Source of the DNA: Actinomycetota bacterium
GTDB taxonomy: Bacteria; Actinomycetota; Actinomycetes; Mycobacteriales; Mycobacteriaceae
Direction of reading: 5' to 3'
Length of the DNA stretch: 64,000 nucleotides
Assembly (NCBI GenBank): GCA_018268465.1
Contig: JAFDWN010000010.1
Coordinates: forward strand, 354,849-418,848
The notes below the pieces were generated by a model. It ran no database searches and was not told the origin of the DNA. It saw only the letters and a list, made by a program, of their open reading frames with translations. Both the position numbers and the translations under genes were made by a program. Positions 58,555-64,000 of the stretch are shown in pieces (the first letter of the stretch is position 1; every line of letters starts with the position of its first letter).

Positions 58555-59385
58555 TCAGGCCCCGTGCGCGGACATCTCGACCGGGGCCGCCGGTGTCGGG
58601 GCGGCGTTGGCGACCAGATAGTAGAGCGGTGCGCCCCAGGCGTGCGGACCGTCGGCGGCGGGCGCGTAGGAGGTGTGGATCGCGATGCCTGCCGGCGACG
58701 CGGTGTCTGCGTCAGCGGTGTAGTCGCACACCGGATCGCCGACGTCGCAGACGCTGACGGTGCGCGCGCCGATCTGCGGGGGCAGCATCGCCGTGTTCGC
58801 GGAAGCCAGGAATGAATGCTCCTGGGCGACGCCCCTACCCACGCCGGGCGCCAGGGCGGTCGAGCCCATGTTGACGGTGGTGTCGACGGGCAACCGGTCC
58901 CCGTCGGCGATCAACAGCGCGGCCGCCACCTGCGGGTTATCGGCGAGGTCGTAGAGATTGCGGTGGATGACCATGGCGCCCTGCGAATAGCCGGCCAGCA
59001 CCACCTTGGTCGCCGGGCACTGCGCGGTGAACGCCGCGAACTGCTCGGCGGCCGCGTCGGTGCCGTCGCCGACACTGCTCATGAAGGTGATCCAACCGCC
59101 CAGGCCGCCGTCGAGCGGAACCGGTGCCGCGGGGTACCGAACGGCTTCGGCGGTAATGGTCTGCCCGTTGGCCAGCAGCTGGGCACGCAGCTGTTGGTAG
59201 GACTGGAAGACCACGTCGCCCATCCCGGCGTTGGCGTACAGACCCGCGCCGTCGCGCTGCCCGGATCCCGCGGCACCGATCCAGTGGTAGTCAGCGCACG
59301 CGGGCGCGGCGGCGGCGATGCCGGTGACCAGACCGGACAGCGCCACAGCGGCGGCGGCCACGACCAAACCCAGACGACGAATCAC
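58555..59385 (-). CDS. Secreted cutinase-like hydrolase (Culp type)
   Basis: A 276-residue exported protein. Signal peptide at 1-27 (IRRLGLVVAAAAVALSGLVTG, then AAA-A). The nucleophile motif is GYSQGAM, the probable Asp is in CDVGDPVCDY (also a disulfide), and the His in AIHTSYAP. It is longer than typical cutinases, with an insertion before the elbow. Mycobacterial Culp proteins act as lipases, esterases or phospholipases at the cell surface. GTG 59385 has AAGGGGA 7 nt upstream. Confidence 0.86.
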   Translation of the reverse strand: MIRRLGLVVAAAAVALSGLVTGIAAAAPACADYHWIGAAGSGQRDGAGLYANAGMGDVVFQSYQQLRAQLLANGQTITAEAVRYPAAPVPLDGGLGGWITFMSSVGDGTDAAAEQFAAFTAQCPATKVVLAGYSQGAMVIHRNLYDLADNPQVAAALLIADGDRLPVDTTVNMGSTALAPGVGRGVAQEHSFLASANTAMLPPQIGARTVSVCDVGDPVCDYTADADTASPAGIAIHTSYAPAADGPHAWGAPLYYLVANAAPTPAAPVEMSAHGA

Positions 59386-59614
59386 GACGAAATCCCCTTC
59401 GACCCTCGCGGCAGCAGTGTTCGGGTGGTGCTGCCGCGTCACCGGGATGATCGCTTCCGGGGCGGCGCGGCGTTACGGCCGTGCCGGAATCGCGGGGGTC
59501 GGCACGCTCGGGCGCCGCGGCCTATCGCGGGGCGTCCGACCGGTGTGAGCGGACAAATGGCAGGCTGGTCCTCACGATGACCCTGCCACTGCACACCCGG
59601 CGACTCCCCCACCG

Positions 59615-62182
59615 ATGACACCTCCACCGCCAGCCCCGGCCGCTGCCCTACTCGAGGACCCGAGCGACCTGTCCGGCCTGCGCGCGGCCGGTACCGACCC
59701 CGACGAGCTGTACGCCACCTTCGCCGCGTGGGCCGACGCCAACGGAACCACGCTCTACCCGGCGCAGGAGGAAGCACTGATCGAACTGGTCAGCGGAGCG
59801 AACGTCATCCTCGCGACGCCGACGGGCTCGGGCAAGTCGCTGGTGGCCACCGGGGCGCAGTACACCGCGCTGGCTCGATCTTCGGCAGGCCACGGGCGAA
59901 GCTATTACACCGCGCCGATCAAGGCGCTGGTCAGCGAGAAGTTCTTCGCCCTGTGCGACGTGTTCGGCGCGGTGAACGTCGGCATGCTCACCGGGGACGC
60001 CGCGGTCAATTCGGACGCGCCGATCATCGCGTGCACTGCGGAGGTGCTGGCCAACATCGCGTTGCGGGAGGGCGCCGGGGCCGATATCGCCCTGGTGGTG
60101 ATGGACGAGTTCCACTTCTACGGCGACCCCGACCGCGGCTGGGCGTGGCAGGTGCCGCTGCTGGAGCTGCCGCGGGCGCAGTTTCTGTTGTTGTCGGCGA
60201 CGCTGGGCGACGTCACGTTCCTGCGCGAGGACCTCACCCGCCGCACCGGCCGGCCGACGGCGCTGGTGGCCGGCGCCGAGCGGCCGGTCCCACTGTTCTA
60301 CTCGTATGCGACGACGCCGATGCACGAGACGATCGGCGACCTGCTGCAGACCAAACAGGCGCCGGTGTACGTCGTGCACTTCACCCAGGCCTCGGCACTG
60401 GAACGGGCGCAGGCACTGATGAGCGTCAACGTCAGCTCCAAGGACGAGAAAGCCGCAATCGCCGATCTCATCGGCGCGTTCCGATTCAGCTCGGCGTTCG
60501 GCTCGACGCTGTCGCGCCTGGTCCGCCACGGGATCGGGGTGCACCACGCCGGGATGCTGCCGAAGTACCGTCGCCTGGTCGAACAGCTCGCACAGGCCGG
60601 TCTGCTCAAGGTGATCTGCGGTACCGACACCCTCGGCGTCGGCATCAACGTGCCGATCCGCACCGTCGTCTTCTCGGCGCTGTCCAAGTACGACGGCACC
60701 CGCACCCGGCTGCTCAACGCGAGGGAGTTCCATCAGATCGCGGGGCGGGCGGGGCGCGCCGGCTATGACACCGTGGGCACCGTCGTGGTGCAGGCCCCCG
60801 ACCACGAGGTGGAGAACCTCAAACAGTTCGCCAAGGTCGCCGACGACCCGAAGAAGCGCCGGAAACTGGTGCGCCGCAAAGTCCCCGAAGGCATGGTGCC
60901 GTGGAGCGAGTCCACGATGAACCGGCTGATCGCGGCTCCCCCGGAACCGCTGACGAGCAATATGCGGGTGTCGACGGCGATGATCCTCGACGTCGTGGAC
61001 CGTCCCGGCGACCCGTTCGTGGCAATGCGCCGGCTTCTGACCGACAACCACGAACCGCGCAAACGCCAGCTTCGGCTCATCCGGGAAGCGGTCGGGATCG
61101 CCCGGTCACTGCTGCAGGCCGGCGTACTTGAGCGCGTCGACGAACCCGAAGCCGACGGCAGGAGATACCGGTTGACGGTGGACCTGCCACCGGATTTCGC
61201 GCTCAACCAGCCGCTGTCGACGTTTGCGCTGGCGGCGGTCGACGTGCTCGACCCGGCGTCGGAAACATATGCACTCGACGTGGTTTCGGTAATCGAGGCG
61301 ACGCTCGAGGATCCCCGCCAGATCCTCGCGGCACAGCTGAACAAGGCCAGGGGCGAGGCGGTGGCCGCGATGAAGGCCGAGGGCATCGAGTACGACGAGC
61401 GGATCGAACTGCTCGACGAGGTCACCTACCCCAAACCCCTCGACGAGCTGCTGGGGCACACCTTCGAGGTGTACCTGCGCAGCAACCCGTGGGCCGCCGA
61501 CGGGCGGCTGTCGCCGAAGTCGGTGGTGCGCGAGATGTGGGAGCGGGCATTCACGTTCCGCGAGTTCGTCAGCGTGTACGGGTTGACCCGCTCCGAGGGC
61601 GCGGTGCTGCGGTATCTGTCCGACGCGTTCAAGGCGCTGCGCTCCGGGGTGCCCGCCGCGGCGCGCACCGACGAGGTGACCGACATCGTCGAATGGCTCG
61701 GCGAGCTGGTGCGTCAAGTCGACTCCAGCCTGCTCGACGAATGGGAACAACTCACCAGCCCGGATCAGCCGCATGACGCTCCCGTGGCAGTGCCGGCGCG
61801 GCCCCGCCCGTTGACGGGCAATGAGCGGGCGTTCACCGCGATGGTCCGCAACGCACTGTTCCGGCGGGTCGAACTGTTCGCCAGGGAGCGCTGGGATGAG
61901 CTCGGCCAGCTCGACGCCGAGTCGGGGTGGACGTCGCAGCGCTGGGCTGAGGTGGGCCGCGCGTACTACGCCGAGCATGCGGACGTTGCGACCGGCGCCG
62001 ACGCCAGGGGCCCGGCGCTGCTGATCTTCGACCGGCGTCCCGGTCGGTGGCGGGTGCGGCAGATCCTCGACGACCCGGCCGGCGACCACGACTGGGGCTT
62101 GGAGGTCGAGGTGGATCTGGAGGCATCCGACGAGCAGGGTGTGGCGGTGCTGGGCCTGGTGGACGCCGGACGTCTGGACTGA
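59615..62182 (+). CDS. DEAD/DEAH-box helicase with DUF3516 C-terminus
   Basis: An 855-residue superfamily 2 helicase. Motif I ATPTGSGKS is at about 67-75, motif II MDEFHFY, motif III LLLSATLGD, then motifs V/VI CGTDTLGVGINVPIR and FHQIAGRAGRAGYD. The C-terminal part (about 400-855) is the DUF3516 region found in actinobacterial Ski2/HelY-like helicases. It probably unwinds RNA or DNA with ATP. The DEFH box in place of DEAD/DEVH is the form of this subgroup. It is flanked by the two cutinase-like genes without an evident operon link. Confidence 0.9.
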   Translation: MTPPPPAPAAALLEDPSDLSGLRAAGTDPDELYATFAAWADANGTTLYPAQEEALIELVSGANVILATPTGSGKSLVATGAQYTALARSSAGHGRSYYTAPIKALVSEKFFALCDVFGAVNVGMLTGDAAVNSDAPIIACTAEVLANIALREGAGADIALVVMDEFHFYGDPDRGWAWQVPLLELPRAQFLLLSATLGDVTFLREDLTRRTGRPTALVAGAERPVPLFYSYATTPMHETIGDLLQTKQAPVYVVHFTQASALERAQALMSVNVSSKDEKAAIADLIGAFRFSSAFGSTLSRLVRHGIGVHHAGMLPKYRRLVEQLAQAGLLKVICGTDTLGVGINVPIRTVVFSALSKYDGTRTRLLNAREFHQIAGRAGRAGYDTVGTVVVQAPDHEVENLKQFAKVADDPKKRRKLVRRKVPEGMVPWSESTMNRLIAAPPEPLTSNMRVSTAMILDVVDRPGDPFVAMRRLLTDNHEPRKRQLRLIREAVGIARSLLQAGVLERVDEPEADGRRYRLTVDLPPDFALNQPLSTFALAAVDVLDPASETYALDVVSVIEATLEDPRQILAAQLNKARGEAVAAMKAEGIEYDERIELLDEVTYPKPLDELLGHTFEVYLRSNPWAADGRLSPKSVVREMWERAFTFREFVSVYGLTRSEGAVLRYLSDAFKALRSGVPAAARTDEVTDIVEWLGELVRQVDSSLLDEWEQLTSPDQPHDAPVAVPARPRPLTGNERAFTAMVRNALFRRVELFARERWDELGQLDAESGWTSQRWAEVGRAYYAEHADVATGADARGPALLIFDRRPGRWRVRQILDDPAGDHDWGLEVEVDLEASDEQGVAVLGLVDAGRLD

Positions 62183-62261
62183 GGCAGGGCCGGATCCGCC
62201 GGCGCCCCGACTCTCCCCCGGTTCGGCGCACCCGTGCCGGCGAACCCTGTCACGATGAGGC

Positions 62262-62903
62262 GTGCTTCTCCGCCTCACCATGTCGATGGTCACCGCCGCA
62301 GCGCTCGCGTTCGCCGCACCGGCGACGGTGTCGGCGGCCCCGTGCCCCGATATCGACCTCGTCTTCGCTCGCGGCACCGCCGAACCCCCGGGGATGGGCC
62401 GGGTGGGTGATGCGCTTGCGGCCACCCTGCGGCCGCTGCTCGGCGCGCGGAGTCTGGGGACGTACGCGGTGGACTATCCGGCGAGCTACAACTTCCTGTC
62501 GACCCGTCACGGCGCGAACGACGCCGCCGACCACATCGCCTGGATGGCGAACGCCTGCCCGGGCACCCGGATCGTGTTGGGTGGCTTCTCGCAGGGGGCG
62601 TCGGTGACATCCATGCTCGCCGGGGTCGCACCCATCGGTGACCGCGTCGGCAGCATCGGTTCGGCGCCGCCGCTGGCGCCCGCGCTGGCGGGCAACGTCG
62701 CCGCGGTCGCGGTGTTCGGCAACCCCGGCGCTCGATTCGGCAATCCCCTGTCCACGACCGGGCAGTTCGCCGGCCGAGCCATCGATGTATGCAGTCCTGG
62801 TGATCCGATCTGCTCGGACGGACGCGACCGTTCGGCGCACAGCAATTACGAGCTACCGCCGTATCCGGCACAGGCGGCCAACTTCATCATCGGGCTGGTC
62901 TGA
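62262..62903 (+). CDS. Secreted cutinase-like hydrolase (Culp type)
   Basis: A 213-residue exported cutinase with a Sec signal (LLRLTMSMVTAAALAFAAPA, cleavage near VSA-A). The fold text is DIDLVFARGTAEPPGMGRVG, the nucleophile elbow GGFSQGASV and the disulfide/acid region DVCSPGDPICSDGRDRSAH with the His close behind. Length and motif order match classical Culp cutinases. The start may be GTG 62262 or ATG 62280; the first gives the better signal peptide. Confidence 0.88.
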   Translation: MLLRLTMSMVTAAALAFAAPATVSAAPCPDIDLVFARGTAEPPGMGRVGDALAATLRPLLGARSLGTYAVDYPASYNFLSTRHGANDAADHIAWMANACPGTRIVLGGFSQGASVTSMLAGVAPIGDRVGSIGSAPPLAPALAGNVAAVAVFGNPGARFGNPLSTTGQFAGRAIDVCSPGDPICSDGRDRSAHSNYELPPYPAQAANFIIGLV

Positions 62904-63033
62904 TCGGACAGTCCCGCGTCGAGGTCGACGGCAGGGTTGTGGACACGCGGCGATCACAGCCCCCAGTTCGGTCTCGATGATCGACATCATCGACGAGAAT
63001 CCCCGGGCAGGGGTGCAACCACTGGGAGTACGA

Positions 63034-63480
63034 ATGGCAAGTCGAACACTGCTCAACACCGCGGTCCCCGAGGCATACCAGACCTTGCTGACCCTCAACG
63101 ACCAGGTCGAGAAGGCCGCCGCCGAGGCCGGCATCGACGACCTGACCATGGAACTGTTGAAGATTCGCACATCGCAGATCAACGGATGCGCGTTCTGTCT
63201 GCGGATGCACACGCGCGACGCACTCGACAAGGGTGAGAGCACCGATCGCCTCGCCGTCCTGCCCGCCTGGCGGGAGTCGAAGTATTTCTCCGCCGCCGAG
63301 CAGGCGGCCCTGGCGATCGCCGAGGAGATCGCCTTGATCGGGAACCCAACCGCCGCGCGGGCGGCCGCAGATCCTGACCCGCTGACCTCCCAGCAGGCAG
63401 CGATTCTGCGCTGGGCCGCCATCGTGATCAACGCGTTCAATCGGATCGCGATCTCCAGCCACTACGTGGTCAAACCCTGA
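63034..63480 (+). CDS. Carboxymuconolactone decarboxylase / AhpD-like protein
   Basis: A 148-residue protein of the AhpD/CMD fold. The redox/catalytic motif is INGCAFCLRMHTRDALDKGE (C-x2-C then His), with ERLAVLP-like STDRLAVLPAWRES and a C-terminal RWAAIVINAFNRIAISSHY. Members act as peroxidases or in alkylhydroperoxide reduction. GGGAG precedes ATG 63034; an upstream in-frame ATG at 62977 would add 19 residues without domain sequence. Confidence 0.87.
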   Translation: MASRTLLNTAVPEAYQTLLTLNDQVEKAAAEAGIDDLTMELLKIRTSQINGCAFCLRMHTRDALDKGESTDRLAVLPAWRESKYFSAAEQAALAIAEEIALIGNPTAARAAADPDPLTSQQAAILRWAAIVINAFNRIAISSHYVVKP

Positions 63481-63717
63481 TCTGCGTGTGCCGGCCGCGG
63501 ATCCGCCGCGCGGGGGCCGGACTTCAGGCGCCGCATCGTGGCTGCCCTCCCGCAGGATCGGCCCTCCCGCACGATCGGCGCAAAACCCGGCTGAATGCGA
63601 TCCACCGGCGACTTCTCACAATTTTCACGGCTAACTCTGATACCGGCGCTCAGGTTCGCCGCGCATGCTCGACGTATTCACCGAGAACCAGTCGCGGACC
63701 ACGCGGGAGGGCACGCT
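63481..63717. other. 237-bp intergenic region, probable promoter
   Basis: GC-rich for the first half, then an AT-richer stretch (about 63612-63640) that could be the promoter of the small protein gene. No gene, repeat or strong hairpin recognised. Confidence 0.3.
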
Positions 63718-63891
63718 ATGAGCGCCAACGCCGGCACCAACGTTGTTTCCCTCGAATTGCATCGTGCCCAGTCGGCCCGGCGCCGTTCGCTGGAGATCCG
63801 CGAGGCCATGCGCCGGCACCCGTCTTTCCGGGGCGCACCGGAGTGCGACGACCGCCACGAGGCGTCGGTCCACCGCATCGGCGTGTCCTGA
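63718..63891 (+). CDS. Small protein (57 residues), unknown
   Basis: GGGAGG (63705-63710) stands 7 nt before ATG 63718, which opens a 57-codon frame starting MSANAGTNVVSLELHRAQSA and ending HRIGVS. It is Arg/His-rich with one Cys and no membrane helix. The strong ribosome-binding site supports translation. No family recognised. Confidence 0.6.
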   Translation: MSANAGTNVVSLELHRAQSARRRSLEIREAMRRHPSFRGAPECDDRHEASVHRIGVS

Positions 63892-63969
63892 CCGTTGGTG
63901 GCACACCCCGTAAGCGCCGGTATGCGCGAACGATGAGAAGCGCGGCCTACCACTAGTAGGAAAGCGGTC

Positions 63970-64000
63970 ATGGCGCGGCGGAAGTTTGCCGCCGGAGGAT
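63970..64000 (+). CDS. Start of a gene cut by the window end
   Basis: AGGAAAG about 5 nt upstream of ATG 63970, then MARRKFAAGG to the last base. Too short to identify; the basic start could be a DNA- or RNA-binding protein. Confidence 0.45.
   Translation, partial: MARRKFAAGG

Noticed and set aside
1-64000. Mobile island or prophage explanation for the catabolic clusters
   Set aside because: No integrase, transposase, tRNA-type attachment site or phage gene was seen, and base composition looks uniform by eye.
1-64000. tRNA, rRNA, riboswitch or CRISPR array
   Set aside because: No cloverleaf, rRNA-like stretch, riboswitch-like leader or regularly spaced short repeat was found; the only repeat pair is the 61-bp element at 6174 and 7581.

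Overview
The window is high-GC actinobacterial DNA with dense genes, GTG starts and many 4-bp stop/start overlaps. Its gene content (heteromeric FadE acyl-CoA dehydrogenases, CaiB-type CoA transferase, cutinase-like secreted hydrolases, a DUF3516 DEAD-box helicase, many TetR regulators) fits Mycolicibacterium/Mycobacterium best. I saw no rRNA, tRNA, transposase, integrase, phage gene or CRISPR array. It reads as a chromosomal block of catabolic and regulatory genes.

Layout. 0-4.9 kb: the end of an acyl-CoA dehydrogenase, a secreted beta-lactamase-fold serine hydrolase, three unrelated alpha/beta hydrolases, and an N-terminally truncated polyol-dehydrogenase-like SDR. 4.5-6.2 kb: a MarR regulator coupled to a small membrane protein and divergent from an FMN azoreductase, with a palindromic operator between. 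6.2-7.6 kb: a flavin amine oxidase bracketed by two copies of a 61-bp palindromic repeat. 7.66-23.33 kb (minus strand): a 14-gene operon with almost no spacing, combining a CoA transferase, two FadE subunits, a dienoyl-CoA-reductase-like SDR, a Rieske oxygenase, an aldehyde dehydrogenase, a complete dipeptide-type ABC importer, a CocE-type hydrolase, an enoyl-CoA hydratase and a 3-hydroxyacyl-CoA dehydrogenase. The reductase for the Rieske enzyme plus IclR and TetR regulators lie just upstream, and four ACTGA-N8-TCAG palindromes mark the control regions (a fifth lies at 29.7 kb).

26-36 kb: an FAD/4Fe-4S D-2-hydroxyacid dehydrogenase divergent from a GntR regulator, then a LysR regulator divergent from a four-gene operon (Glu/Leu-type dehydrogenase, HglS-type 2-oxoadipate dioxygenase/decarboxylase, antiquitin-type aminoadipate semialdehyde dehydrogenase, DadA/pipecolate-oxidase-like flavoprotein). 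Together these look like the lower L-lysine/pipecolate pathway to 2-oxoglutarate.

36-47.1 kb: a PHP phosphoesterase, a small basic protein, a plus-strand run of acetylpolyamine-amidohydrolase-like HDAC, Tat amine oxidase, P450 and a Cys/Met-type PLP enzyme, then a TetR-amidohydrolase pair and a bicupin-SDR pair. 47.2-58.3 kb: small regulator/enzyme sets (an SDR divergent from a LysR, tandem membrane metallophosphoesterases, a LysR divergent from a 2-keto acid decarboxylase, a TetR divergent from an SDR-SnoaL pair, an MTA/SAH nucleosidase with a TetR). 58.5-64 kb: two secreted cutinase-like proteins around the DUF3516 helicase, an AhpD-like protein, a 57-residue protein and the first codons of another gene.

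All functions are read from protein motifs and context. No database search was run.
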